From Mycobacterium sp. 852014-52450_SCH5900713 (GTDB taxonomy: Bacteria; Actinomycetota; Actinomycetes; Mycobacteriales; Mycobacteriaceae), in assembly GCF_001667075.1 (NCBI RefSeq), contig NZ_LZIL01000022.1, positions 1 to 64,000 on the forward strand: a stretch of 64,000 bases of DNA. Reading direction: 5' to 3'. Position 1 is the stretch's first letter, and every line of letters begins with the position of its first letter. A program made the position numbers and the translations under genes. The notes below the pieces were generated by a model. The model was not told where the DNA came from. It worked only from the letters and a program-made list of their open reading frames with translations, and did no database searches. Positions 45,920 to 54,698 of this stretch are shown here, piece by piece.

Positions 45920-46789
45920 GTGCGAATCCTGGCCGCCGTCTTCAGGGCGGTGCTGTGGCTGGCGACCACCGTCGCGCTGGCCGTGGCCATCCCGGCGGCG
46001 TGGCTGCAGCTGAACGCGGTCAGCGAGGGCGGGTACGTCGCGCTGGCGCAGCGGGCCGCCGGCGACCCCGCGCTGCAGTCCGCCGCCGCGGACGAGCTGG
46101 CCAACCGCGCGATGACGCTCATCGCGGAGCACAACGGCGGACGGCAGCCGGTCGAGGGCGCGGAGGTGCACCTGGCCGCCGTCGCCTTCACGGCCGGGCC
46201 CGCCTTTCCGGCGCTGTTCGCCCAGGCGAACCGGGCGGCACACCGCTGGTTGTTCACCGTCGACGGCACCGGCGAGTCGTGGGCGATCGACGTGGCGCCG
46301 ATGCTCAAGGACGCTTCGATGCAGCGGATCCTCAGCCGCCACAACGTGAAAGTGCCTGCGACGCTGACGGTTCCGTTGACGGCGTCGCCGCCCTCGGCCC
46401 ACGGTTCGCTGCGGCCGGGTCGGCTGAGCCCGCTTGCCACCTGGGGCCCGTCGGTGAGCGTCGGCGCGGTTGCCCTCAGCGTCGTCTGCGCCGTCCTGAT
46501 GCTGGCCACCGCGCGCCGCCGCGGGAAGGCGCTCACCAGCCTCGGGGTCTCGGCGCTGCTGGTCGGCGCCGCCGGCTGGGCCGGCATCGAGGTCGCTGGC
46601 CACCATGTCGGCTTCGCGCTCAACCGCACCACCGACGGCATCCGCCGCATCGCCGAGGTGATGGTCGGCCACGCCGAGGCGGGCTTGCACGAATGGCTCA
46701 ACCTGACGCTGCTCGTGGGCGTCGCGCTGGTGATCGGCGGTGTGCTCGTCGCGATGTTGGGCAGCCTGCGGAAGAAGCCGGCGGGCTAG
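45920..46789 (+). CDS. Conserved membrane protein, unknown function
   Basis: The 289-residue protein has a membrane segment at the N-terminus ([25 protein letters not shown]), an extracytoplasmic domain of about 150 residues, then membrane segments near 178-196, 205-225 and 258-282. The loop contains [25 protein letters not shown] and [19 protein letters not shown] do not recognise the family. GTG 45920 is used. It lies where M. tuberculosis has the sigK-rskA region and converges on a DipZ-like gene with a 4-nt overlap; a role in envelope processes is a guess. Confidence 0.7.
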   Translation: MRILAAVFRAVLWLATTVALAVAIPAAWLQLNAVSEGGYVALAQRAAGDPALQSAAADELANRAMTLIAEHNGGRQPVEGAEVHLAAVAFTAGPAFPALFAQANRAAHRWLFTVDGTGESWAIDVAPMLKDASMQRILSRHNVKVPATLTVPLTASPPSAHGSLRPGRLSPLATWGPSVSVGAVALSVVCAVLMLATARRRGKALTSLGVSALLVGAAGWAGIEVAGHHVGFALNRTTDGIRRIAEVMVGHAEAGLHEWLNLTLLVGVALVIGGVLVAMLGSLRKKPAG

Positions 46790-48465
46790 CCGAAGGTGAA
46801 CGAAAACACTTGCAGCCCAGGGCTGACCCGCATGTCGAGCTGGTCGCTGCGCGGCGCTCCAAGCTGGTCGGGGTCGGCCACGATCGGGTGCAGCGTGGGT
46901 GGCCCGCCGATCGCCGTCGTCGTCGTCTGGCCGTCCCGGGACACGGTCAGGGTGCCCGTGCCGCCGACGACGACGTAGACGTCCTTGGCGGTGTAGCGCA
47001 GCCGGATGCCGGCGTCATCGCTGTCCGCGGTGGCGCCCTGGTCGTCCAGCTTCCACCGGCCGCGCAGTGCGAACGTGTCACCGGCCAGCTCTGGCGGATA
47101 GCCGAACGCGCCCGACTTGTAATCGCCTCCGCCGCCATAGTTTCGGGCGCGGTCGACCCCCAGATATGTCTCGGGCGTGAGCCGGGTGTGCGGTGTGGTG
47201 TCCGCCGAATGCGCCGGACCGGGCAGCCGGGTGTCGGGATGGGCGTCGGTGAGCAGCTCGCGGATCAGCTTCTCGGTGCCGTCGTAGTCGCCCTCGCCGA
47301 ACTTGGTGTGCCGGATAGTCCCGGTGGCGTCGATCAGGTATTCGGCCGGCCAGTAGAGGTTTTGGTAGTTGTTCCACGTGGTGTAGCCGTTGTCCAGCGC
47401 GACCGGGTAGGTGATGTGCAGCGCGGCGGCGCCGCTGGCCACGTTGGCCGGAACCCGTTCGAAGGCGTATTCGGGGGTGTGCACCCCGATGGCGACGAAC
47501 CCCGCGTCGTGATACCGGTTGTACCAATCGATTACGTGCGGGATGGCGCGCTGGCAGTTGATGCACGAGTAGGCCCAGAAGTCGATCAGCACCACCTTGC
47601 CGCGCAGCGACGCCAGGTCGACGGGTGCGCCGCCGGGGGTGTTCAGCCATTCTGCGATGCCGCTGACCGCGGGGGCCGGCCCGCAGGCCTCGAGCCGCTC
47701 CGCGCCCTCGGTGCAGTCGCTCAGCGCGCCGCCGGCGGGCGCCCCGAGCTGCTGGCGGATCTTGTTGGCGCCGACCGCTTTCTGCATCGCCGCCGTGTAG
47801 TCGGGGACGGCGCGTTGCAGCGTCGCAGGCAGGTTGAACACCAGCGCCACGGCGAGCACGATCATGGTGATTCCGCCGGCGATCTGCACGATGCGCTGCC
47901 GCCGGCGGAACGCGCCGACGCGCTCGGCGACACCCCGCCCGGCCAACGCGAAGACCAGCAGTGGCAAGGCGGTGCCGATGGCGAACGCGGCGGTCAGGAT
48001 CACAATGGGCAGGCCGATGGATGCGGTGCCGCCCGCGACCACGATCGCGGCCAGCACCGGCCCCGCGCACGGCACATACAACGCACCCAGTGTCAGGCCC
48101 AACCCGAAACCGGTTCTGCCCGTTCCCGTTTGACGCTGTGGCAGGCGGGCGAACGGCCGCTCGATCAGGTGCTGCAGCGGTGGGAAGATCAGACCGAGGC
48201 CGATGAGCGTCAGCACCACCAGCGCTGCCCAGCGAATCGCGTCCTGCGGCAGGTGCAGCGCAGACAGGATGGCCGAGCCGGCCAGGGTGACCACGCTGAA
48301 GCTGCAGACCAGGCCCGCGATGACGAGGTACGGCCGGGTTGCCCGGCGACGCGCGGGGGTTTCCTCGACTCCGGAGAAGAACACCACGGGAAGCACCGGC
48401 AGGATGCACGGCGAGATCCCGGTGATGAGTCCGCCGAGGAATCCGATGAGCGCGATGGTGTGCAT
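46786..48465 (-). CDS. dipZ: DipZ-like CcdA-thioredoxin fusion protein
   Basis: The 559-residue protein resembles mycobacterial DipZ (Rv2874 lies elsewhere in M. tuberculosis). Residues 1-210 form a CcdA-type membrane domain with conserved cysteines C20 (GISPC) and C133 (YVPCAGP) that carry electrons across the membrane. Residues ~270-410 are a thioredoxin-like domain with active site CINC (301-304). The rest is a beta-sandwich, carbohydrate-binding-like domain. It would supply reducing power to exported thiol proteins or cytochrome maturation. It lies at the position of sigK/rskA in M. tuberculosis. The shared upstream region contains the tandem repeat at 48511-48555. Confidence 0.83.
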   Translation of the reverse strand: MHTIALIGFLGGLITGISPCILPVLPVVFFSGVEETPARRRATRPYLVIAGLVCSFSVVTLAGSAILSALHLPQDAIRWAALVVLTLIGLGLIFPPLQHLIERPFARLPQRQTGTGRTGFGLGLTLGALYVPCAGPVLAAIVVAGGTASIGLPIVILTAAFAIGTALPLLVFALAGRGVAERVGAFRRRQRIVQIAGGITMIVLAVALVFNLPATLQRAVPDYTAAMQKAVGANKIRQQLGAPAGGALSDCTEGAERLEACGPAPAVSGIAEWLNTPGGAPVDLASLRGKVVLIDFWAYSCINCQRAIPHVIDWYNRYHDAGFVAIGVHTPEYAFERVPANVASGAAALHITYPVALDNGYTTWNNYQNLYWPAEYLIDATGTIRHTKFGEGDYDGTEKLIRELLTDAHPDTRLPGPAHSADTTPHTRLTPETYLGVDRARNYGGGGDYKSGAFGYPPELAGDTFALRGRWKLDDQGATADSDDAGIRLRYTAKDVYVVVGGTGTLTVSRDGQTTTTAIGGPPTLHPIVADPDQLGAPRSDQLDMRVSPGLQVFSFTFG

Positions 48466-48510
48466 AACTACTTACACCTCTACCTGGCCAGAACGGTTCA
48501 TGTGACCCAC

Positions 48511-48555
48511 ACAAATCACGTCCCGTGCGTTATACAAATCACACAATGTGCGTTA
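48511..48555. promoter_or_regulatory. Tandem 22-bp operator repeat upstream of TetR gene
   Basis: ACAAATCAC-N5-GTGCGTTA occurs twice (48511-48532 and 48534-48555), 23 bp apart, so both lie on nearly the same helix face. The end of the second copy merges with the -10 TAGGCT (48554-48559), which is 6 nt before GTG 48566. Repressor binding here would block the TetR gene and perhaps the divergent dipZ-like gene. Confidence 0.6.
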
Positions 48556-48565
48556 GGCTCCACCG

Positions 48566-49234
48566 GTGGCGCAGTTAACCTTCCAACGCGCCCGCACCGA
48601 GGAGAAGAAGCGCCAACGTGCGGAGGCGCTCGTGGAAGCCGCGCGTTCACTGGCGCTCGAGACGGGCGTCGCCTCGGTCACGCTGACCGCCGTCGCCAGC
48701 CGGGCCGGCATTCACTATTCCGCCGTCCGTCGCTACTTCACCTCGCACAAGGAAGTGTTGCTGCACCTGTCCGCCGAGGGGTGGGTGCGCTGGTCGAACA
48801 CGGTGTCGGAAAAGCTGGCCGAACCCGGGCCGAAATCGCCGTCGCGCATCGCCGAGACGCTGGCCAACGCCCTGGCCGACGACCCGCTGTTTTGCGACCT
48901 GCTGGCTAACCTGCACCTGCACCTCGAACACGAGGTGGACGCGGAGCGGGTGATCGAGGTCAAGCGGATCAGCACCGCCGCCACGCTCTCGCTCGCCGAT
49001 TCCATCGAGAGCGCGGTTCCCGAACTCGGCCGCTCGGGGTCGCTCGACATTTTGTTGGCGGCGTACTCGCTGGCGGCCACCCTGTGGCAGGTCGCCAACC
49101 CACCCGAGCGGCTCACCGACGCGTATGCCGAGGAGCCCGAAGTGGTTCCCCCCGAGTGGAACCTGGACTTCACGGTCGCCCTCACTCGCTTGCTGACCGC
49201 CACGTGCGTGGGGCTCATCTCGGGATCGCAATGA
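48566..49234 (+). CDS. TetR-family regulator (Rv0452 homologue)
   Basis: The 222-residue protein has a TetR DNA-binding domain (AEALVEAARSLALETGVASVTLTAVASRAGIHYSAVRRYFTSHKEVLL) and a helical effector domain. It corresponds to Rv0452, divergent from mmpS4-mmpL4 in M. tuberculosis; here it lies in the same direction, 72 bp before mmpS. The TAGGCT -10 places the transcript start at GTG 48566 (leaderless). It probably controls the efflux genes and itself through the tandem repeats upstream. Confidence 0.87.
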   Translation: MAQLTFQRARTEEKKRQRAEALVEAARSLALETGVASVTLTAVASRAGIHYSAVRRYFTSHKEVLLHLSAEGWVRWSNTVSEKLAEPGPKSPSRIAETLANALADDPLFCDLLANLHLHLEHEVDAERVIEVKRISTAATLSLADSIESAVPELGRSGSLDILLAAYSLAATLWQVANPPERLTDAYAEEPEVVPPEWNLDFTVALTRLLTATCVGLISGSQ

Positions 49235-49306
49235 ACGCAGAGAGGAGGCCGGGGGGCTGTGGCTTGGCGAACTGCAACCGGTGGACGGGAAGGACTTCGA
49301 GCGCCC

Positions 49307-49855
49307 ATGACGACGACTGAGCCAAGGACCGAGCCGCTGCAGAAGCAGGGCTCCGGCGGCAGGGAGGGCGAACAGGTCGCTCCGCAGCGCGCCAGGAAAG
49401 CGGGGCTGCTGGGGCGTTTCTGGTTGGTGCTCACGATCGCAGCGGTCGTCGCGGTGTCGGGATTCGTCGTGTACCGATTGCACGGCGTCTTCGGTGTTCA
49501 CAAGGGCTCGTTCGGTGGCGGCACCTCGGGCGAGGTCCTCGATGAGTTCAACGCCAAGACGATCACGCTCCAGGTCTGGGGCTCACCGGGCAGCACGGCA
49601 ACCATCAACTACCTCGACGAAAACTCCCATCCGCAGCAGGCCCTCAACGTGCCCTTGCCCTGGAGCAAAGTATTGAGTTCAACGAAGCCCGGCATCCCGG
49701 CAAACCTGGTGGCGCAAGGAGACGGCAGTTGGATCGCCTGCCAATTCGTCGTGAACAACCACGACGGGCGCGGTGACGTGATCAAGACTCCGAATCACTC
49801 GCCCCCCAACGAAACGGTGAATGCCTTCGTCTACTGCCTGGACAAGTCCGCATGA
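49307..49855 (+). CDS. mmpS4: MmpS-family membrane accessory protein
   Basis: The 182-residue protein has a long cytoplasmic N-terminus (about 35 residues, Arg/Lys/Gln-rich), one membrane segment ([25 protein letters not shown]), and a periplasmic MmpS domain ([33 protein letters not shown], with a later [12 protein letters not shown]). MmpS proteins are partners of MmpL exporters. The M. tuberculosis paralogue at this place is MmpS4, which with MmpL4 exports the siderophores mycobactin and carboxymycobactin. The ATG at 49307 is used. The stop overlaps the mmpL start (ATGA, 49852-49855). The numeral rests on synteny. Confidence 0.82.
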   Translation: MTTTEPRTEPLQKQGSGGREGEQVAPQRARKAGLLGRFWLVLTIAAVVAVSGFVVYRLHGVFGVHKGSFGGGTSGEVLDEFNAKTITLQVWGSPGSTATINYLDENSHPQQALNVPLPWSKVLSSTKPGIPANLVAQGDGSWIACQFVVNNHDGRGDVIKTPNHSPPNETVNAFVYCLDKSA

Positions 49856-52782
49856 GCGAGGCAGGCGAGGCTGCGCCGCGCGTCGACCAGCCGCTGATCC
49901 CGCCGTTCCTGCCGCGCATGATCCATCGGCTTGCGTTGCCGATCGTCCTGGTGTGGTTGGGCATCGTGTTTCTCACCAACACCATCTCGCCACAGCTGGA
50001 GGTCGTCGCCAAAACCCACTCGGTGTCGATGAGTCCGACCGCCGCTGCATCCTTTCAGTCGATGATGAAGGTCGGATCGACGTTCAAAGAGTTCAACTCC
50101 GACAACTCGGCCATGATCTTGCTGGAGGGCGACAAGCCACTCGGGGCCGAAGCGCACCGCTACTACGACGAGATCGTCAGGCGCGCAGAGCAAGACACGA
50201 AACACGTTCAGCACGTGCAGGATTTCTGGAGCGATCCGCTGACGGCGGCGGGTTCCCAGAGCCACGATCAAAAGGCCGCGTACGTCCAGGTCTACCTCGC
50301 CGGCAACATGGGCGGCGGCCTGGCGAACGAGTCTGCCCTGGCCCTCCGCAAGATCGTGGACTCGGTGCCCGCGCCGCCGGGGATCAAGGCATACGTCACC
50401 GGCGCGGGTCCGCTGTTCGCCGATCAGTCCCATGCGGGCGAGAAGGGCGTCATGCTCGTCACCCTTGTCACTTTTTTGGTGATCGTGGTGATGCTGCTGT
50501 TCGTCTACCGATCGATCACCACCATGCTGATCATGCTGGCGATGGTGTTCATCGAGTTGGCCGCGGCTCGAGGCGTCGTAGCGACGCTCGGTAACTACGG
50601 CGTCATGGGGCTTTCCACGTTCGCCAACAACATGCTGGTGCTGATGGCGATCGCCGCCGGGACGGATTACGCGATCTTCGTGGTCGGCCGCTACCACGAG
50701 GCGCGCGGTCTCGGCGAGACCCGCGAACAAGCGTTCTACACCATGTTCCACAGCACGGCCCACGTTGTGCTGGGCTCCGGGCTGACCATCGCCGGCGCGA
50801 TGTACTGCCTGAGCTTCTGCCGCCTGCCGTACTTCGAGTCACTCGGCATACCCTGCGCCGTCGGCATGCTGGTCGCGGTCCTCGCGGCCTTGACTCTGGC
50901 ACCGGCGGTCCTGACCGTGGCATCGTTCTTCAAGCTGCTGGACCCGAAGCGCAAGCTGCAGACCCGGGGCTGGCGTCGCATCGGCACCGCGGTCGTCCGC
51001 TGGCCCGCACCGGTTCTCGCGGTGACCATCGGGGTCGCTCTCGTTGGTCTGCTCGCCCTGCCCGGATACAAGACGGACTACGACAACCGCCACTTCCTGC
51101 CGGCAGATACCCCGGCCAATGTCGGTTATACCGCCGCGGACCGGCACTTCGACCAGGCTCGGCTCAATCCCGAGCTGTTGATGATCGAGACCGATCACGA
51201 CCTGCGTAACCCGGCCGATTTCCTGGTCCTAGACAAGGTCGCCAAGGCGGTCTTCCACATCCCCGGTATCGGCCGGGTGCAGACCATCACCCGGCCGTTG
51301 GGCACGCCGCTCGACCACAGCACCCTCGGTTTTCAGATGGGTGCACAAGCCGCAGGGCGGATCCAGACCCAGCACTATCAGGAGGAGCAGGCGGCAAACC
51401 TGCTCAAGCAGGCGGACGAGCTGCGCAAGACGATGGCAACGCTGCATGAGCAGATGCAGGTCACCCAGGACCTCAGTAACACGACGCACGAAACCACCAG
51501 GCTCACCAAAGAAACCGTGAAGATCACCGAGGCGTTGCGCGACGACATCGCCAACTTCGACGACTTCTTCCGGCCGATCCGCAGCTTCTTCTACTGGGAG
51601 AGGCACTGCTACGACATTCCGGCCTGCTGGGCGCTACGGTCGGTCTTCAACGCGCTCGACGGCATCGACCAGGTGGCTCAGAACATCGTGGAACTCAGCG
51701 CGAACCTGGACAAGTTGGATCAGATCCAGCCGAAGCTGGTGGCGCTGATACCGCCGCAGATTGAGAGTCAGCAGCACAACCTGGACACCATCATGTCGAA
51801 CTACGCGACCACGATGGGTCTCAACGACCAGGCGAAGGCGCAGTCCGACAACGCCACCGCCCAAGGTGATGCCTTCGATAAAGCGAAAAATGACGACACG
51901 TTCTACCTTCCGCCGGAGGCGTTCAAGAGTCCGGATTTCGCACGGGGTCTCAAACAGTTCATCTCGCCGGATGGGCGCGCGGTCCGGTTGATCATCTCCC
52001 ATGAGGGCGACCCGGCGACTCCCGAAGGCATCAGCCACATCGAACCGATCAAGCAGGCCGTGCACGAGGCGATCAAGGGCACGCCATGGGAGGGCGCCAA
52101 GGTCTACCTCGGCGGTACCGCCGCGACGTACAAGGACATGCACGACGGCTCGAACATCGACCTGCTGATCGCCGGAATTGCCGCAGCCACACTGATTTTC
52201 ATCATCATGCTGGTGATCACCCGAAGCGCCGTGGCGGCCTTTGTGATCGTTGGCACGGTGTTGCTGTCACTGGGCGCCTCATTCGGACTCTCCGTGCTCC
52301 TGTGGCAGTACATCCTGGGCTTGAAGTTGCACTGGATGGTGCTGGCGATGGCGATCATCCTGCTGCTGGCGGTCGGCTCGGACTACAACCTGCTGCTGAT
52401 ATCGCGGTTCAAGGAGGAAATCCACGCCGGGCTCAAAACCGGGACGATCCGCGCGATGGCCGGTTCGGGCTCGGTGGTGACCTCCGCCGGTCTGGTGTTC
52501 GCCGCGACCATGGCCACGTTCATGTTCAGCCCGCTGCTGGTGATGGCCCAGGTGGGTACGACGATCGCGCTGGGTCTGTTGTTCGACACCTTGATCGTGC
52601 GGTCGTTCATGACGCCGTCGCTGGCCACCCTGCTCGGGCGCTGGTTCTGGTGGCCGCAGCACGTGCGTCCACGGCCGGCCAGCACAATGCTGCGTCCGTA
52701 TGGACCGCGTCCCGCTGTGCGCGATTTGCTCCTGAAGAACGTCGAGGAGCACCCGGCGGGCGGATTGGTACAGCCGCGCTGA
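49852..52782 (+). CDS. mmpL4: MmpL-family RND transporter
   Basis: The 976-residue inner-membrane RND-type transporter has a first membrane segment ([16 protein letters not shown]), a periplasmic loop, a six-helix bundle with [16 protein letters not shown] (proton-relay Asp-Tyr), a second large loop, and a second bundle with [16 protein letters not shown] (the second Asp-Tyr). The second loop has a coiled-coil-like segment ([20 protein letters not shown]) as in MmpL4/5. With MmpS it exports siderophores in M. tuberculosis and also confers drug efflux (bedaquiline, for MmpL5). It is ATGA-coupled to mmpS. It is called mmpL4 by synteny with Rv0450c. Confidence 0.86.
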   Translation: MSEAGEAAPRVDQPLIPPFLPRMIHRLALPIVLVWLGIVFLTNTISPQLEVVAKTHSVSMSPTAAASFQSMMKVGSTFKEFNSDNSAMILLEGDKPLGAEAHRYYDEIVRRAEQDTKHVQHVQDFWSDPLTAAGSQSHDQKAAYVQVYLAGNMGGGLANESALALRKIVDSVPAPPGIKAYVTGAGPLFADQSHAGEKGVMLVTLVTFLVIVVMLLFVYRSITTMLIMLAMVFIELAAARGVVATLGNYGVMGLSTFANNMLVLMAIAAGTDYAIFVVGRYHEARGLGETREQAFYTMFHSTAHVVLGSGLTIAGAMYCLSFCRLPYFESLGIPCAVGMLVAVLAALTLAPAVLTVASFFKLLDPKRKLQTRGWRRIGTAVVRWPAPVLAVTIGVALVGLLALPGYKTDYDNRHFLPADTPANVGYTAADRHFDQARLNPELLMIETDHDLRNPADFLVLDKVAKAVFHIPGIGRVQTITRPLGTPLDHSTLGFQMGAQAAGRIQTQHYQEEQAANLLKQADELRKTMATLHEQMQVTQDLSNTTHETTRLTKETVKITEALRDDIANFDDFFRPIRSFFYWERHCYDIPACWALRSVFNALDGIDQVAQNIVELSANLDKLDQIQPKLVALIPPQIESQQHNLDTIMSNYATTMGLNDQAKAQSDNATAQGDAFDKAKNDDTFYLPPEAFKSPDFARGLKQFISPDGRAVRLIISHEGDPATPEGISHIEPIKQAVHEAIKGTPWEGAKVYLGGTAATYKDMHDGSNIDLLIAGIAAATLIFIIMLVITRSAVAAFVIVGTVLLSLGASFGLSVLLWQYILGLKLHWMVLAMAIILLLAVGSDYNLLLISRFKEEIHAGLKTGTIRAMAGSGSVVTSAGLVFAATMATFMFSPLLVMAQVGTTIALGLLFDTLIVRSFMTPSLATLLGRWFWWPQHVRPRPASTMLRPYGPRPAVRDLLLKNVEEHPAGGLVQPR

Positions 52783-52878
52783 TCTGACGTGCTGCGGTCG
52801 GCGGTGCGCCTACATGCGGTACCACGAGGACGGCGCCGGGACGACCCAACACAGACTGGTTCCCGGCGACGTCACCGC

Positions 52879-52921
52879 ATTACTTGAGCCCTACCGCGGA
52901 ATTACTGAGCCCTGCCGCGGA
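52879..52921. repeat. Tandem 21/22-bp duplication at Rv0455c 3' end
   Basis: ATTACTTGAGCCCTACCGCGGA (52879-52900) is followed at once by ATTACTGAGCCCTGCCGCGGA (52901-52921), nearly the same with one deletion and one substitution. The second copy includes the stop codon and last codons of the Rv0455c homologue, so a slip-type duplication has probably changed the gene's C-terminus. The gap 52783-52901 holds nothing else. Confidence 0.7.
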
Positions 52922-53399
52922 CGGGTCCCGGCCAGCCAGGAGGACCAGTTGGCTCGGCCCAGTCCCAGACCGCCATGTCGCCGGGCGGGTATTGGGCGCA
53001 CACGTCAGTGGCCTTGGCCACGACGCCCTTGTTGTTGAAGAAGAGCTTCATGTGGTTCGGCCACGCGTACCAGAGCGGGTCGTTGTTGAAGAAGTTCTCG
53101 GAATACGTCCGGCGGTCCTCCGGCGACAGCGAGTAGAACCAATGCACCTTGTCGATCGTCGCCTGCTGGACGTTCGGGTGGTTGTCGAAGTCGATCATGT
53201 AGCGCTGGTAGTACACCGGACTGGTGTCGCGGGTGGCCGCCATGATCTGCTCCGCGTCGCAGGTGGTGTTGATCATCCTGCGCGGGATCGGGAAGTCCTC
53301 CGTGGAATCGGCCACGGCGGTTTTCGGGAACGCCGTAGCGGCGATCCCCAAAGCGAAGACAGCGACGCCTGCACGCAGGCCAGTGATCAGCCGGGACAT
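52902..53399 (-). CDS. Exported siderophore-secretion factor (Rv0455c homologue)
   Basis: The 165-residue protein has an N-terminal signal peptide ([29 protein letters not shown]) and a mature helical domain with two cysteines, one in [10 protein letters not shown] and one in [20 protein letters not shown], which can form a disulfide. M. tuberculosis Rv0455c is needed for siderophore secretion by MmpL4/5 together with MmpS4/5. Its location next to mmpS-mmpL here fits that role. Its C-terminus ([14 protein letters not shown]) lies over a tandem duplication. It has a palindrome at the start codon. Confidence 0.87.
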   Translation of the reverse strand: MSRLITGLRAGVAVFALGIAATAFPKTAVADSTEDFPIPRRMINTTCDAEQIMAATRDTSPVYYQRYMIDFDNHPNVQQATIDKVHWFYSLSPEDRRTYSENFFNNDPLWYAWPNHMKLFFNNKGVVAKATDVCAQYPPGDMAVWDWAEPTGPPGWPGPVRGRAQ

Positions 53400-53402
53400 A
53401 GT

Positions 53403-53415
53403 TGTTACGGTAACA
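53403..53415. promoter_or_regulatory. Perfect palindrome at Rv0455c homologue start
   Basis: TGTTAC-G-GTAACA (6-bp arms, 1-nt centre) begins 4 bp upstream of the ATG at 53399. It is well placed to block initiation and may be a repressor site. The binding protein is unknown. Confidence 0.45.
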
Positions 53416-53451
53416 CTTTTTGTGCGCCGGGGGACAGGTTCCTAGTCCGTC

Positions 53452-54369
53452 TCAGCATTGGCCCCGATCAGGCACGATGACGTGCGTGGGGTCGGGCCGC
53501 AGCTCCGGCGGGGCCTGGCTGTAGTCGCCGAATGGACCGTCGCGGCGCTCGACCGCGGCCCGAACGCCCTGGGTTTCGGCGGTCTTGACGAAGTCCAGGG
53601 CGTCGGGGGTGTTGCGCATCAGGCCGTCGAGGATGCCGCCGAGCGTCTGGGTGGACGCCAACCCCATGTTTTCGTAGGCCTGGTTCACGATCAGCTTCTG
53701 CGCCTGCAGCTGCGACAGCGGAATCCGGGCCAGCTCGCCGGCGATCTCGGCGACGCGGGCCTCGAGGCGCTCGAACGGCACCGCCTCGTTGATCAGCTCG
53801 ACCTCGGCCGCCTGCACGCCGGTCAGCGGCCGCCCGGTCAGCGAATGCCACTTGGCCTTGGCGAAGCTGAGCCGATAGAGCCACATCCCGCTCAGGTATG
53901 CGCCCCACATCCTGCTGTACGGGGTGCCGATCACCGCGTCGTCGCTGGCGATGACCAGGTCCGCGCACAGCGCGTAGTCGCTGGCCCCGCCCACGCACCA
54001 GCCGTGCACCTGGGCGATGACCGGCTTGGATGCCCGCCAAATGGCCATGAACTTCTGCGTCGGCCCGGTCTCGCGGGAGGTGACCATCGCGAAGTCCTTG
54101 CCGGGATCCCACTTGCCGTCGGTCATCATCGACTCGCCCCAGTGCACGAAGCCGCCGCCGAAGTCGTAACCGCCGGAGAACGCCCGGCCCGCGCCGCGCA
54201 GCACGATGACCTTGACGGCCGGGTCCCGCTCCGCCAGCCCGACGGCCGCCTCGATCTCGTCGGGCATGGGCGGCACGATCGTATTGAGCTGCTCCGGACG
54301 GTTCAGCGTGATGGTGGCCACCGGGCCGGCCGTCGTGTACAGGAGCGTCTCGAAGTCGCTGGTCGGCAT
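53452..54369 (-). CDS. echA2: Enoyl-CoA hydratase-like protein EchA2
   Basis: The 305-residue crotonase-fold protein has TLNRPEQLNTI, GAGRAFSGGYDF (oxyanion hole first half) and VIAQVHGWCVGGASDYALCADLVIAS (second half), and a long C-terminal part. As in other EchA2 proteins the Glu pair of the classical hydratase is not obvious, so the reaction is uncertain. It corresponds to Rv0456c. Its stop is 52 bp from the Rv0455c-homologue start on the same strand. Confidence 0.9.
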   Translation of the reverse strand: MPTSDFETLLYTTAGPVATITLNRPEQLNTIVPPMPDEIEAAVGLAERDPAVKVIVLRGAGRAFSGGYDFGGGFVHWGESMMTDGKWDPGKDFAMVTSRETGPTQKFMAIWRASKPVIAQVHGWCVGGASDYALCADLVIASDDAVIGTPYSRMWGAYLSGMWLYRLSFAKAKWHSLTGRPLTGVQAAEVELINEAVPFERLEARVAEIAGELARIPLSQLQAQKLIVNQAYENMGLASTQTLGGILDGLMRNTPDALDFVKTAETQGVRAAVERRDGPFGDYSQAPPELRPDPTHVIVPDRGQC

Positions 54370-54376
54370 GGCTTCC

Positions 54377-54688
54377 TTACGGGTCGGGCTGACGGTTTTC
54401 CGGTAACGACGCGTAGATGCGGTCGCCGATCTTCAGATACGGCGTCGTCAGGTAAGCCGACAGGACGACGAGGCCGGAGAAGATCACCGCCACGCAGACG
54501 GCGTTGGGCCAGAGCCTGCCCGTGCCGGCCGCGAAGCAGACGGTGCCGATGATCGCGGTCGCCCAGTAGAACCGGCGGCCGGCACGGCGGTCACCGATGA
54601 AGCGGTAGCGTGCCTGCGCCGCCGAGACCAGGACGAAGATCAATCCGGTCGCCAGCAGGGTGAGTTCGATGCGTTGGGTCGCTGACAC
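54377..54688 (-). CDS. Small membrane protein, unknown
   Basis: The 103-residue protein has three hydrophobic segments (LTLLATGLIFVLVSAAQA, WATAIIGTVCFAAGTG, AVCVAVIFSGLVVLSAYL) with basic turns and a polar tail. No family is recognised. It lies between the peptidase and echA2, 7 nt before echA2 on the same strand, where M. tuberculosis has the mazE1-mazF1 toxin-antitoxin pair, which is absent here. Confidence 0.68.
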   Translation of the reverse strand: MSATQRIELTLLATGLIFVLVSAAQARYRFIGDRRAGRRFYWATAIIGTVCFAAGTGRLWPNAVCVAVIFSGLVVLSAYLTTPYLKIGDRIYASLPENRQPDP

Positions 54689-54698
54689 GCCGACGATC

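Noticed and set aside
48547..48563. IdeR iron box before the TetR gene (GTTAGGCT half-site)
   Set aside because: Only about 10 of 19 positions match the IdeR consensus, and the matching bases are explained by the -10 TAGGCT.
45601..48909. Plus-strand open frame of 1102 codons
   Set aside because: It crosses the DinB, membrane-protein and DipZ-like genes in a wrong frame, with low-complexity Arg/Gly-rich sequence.
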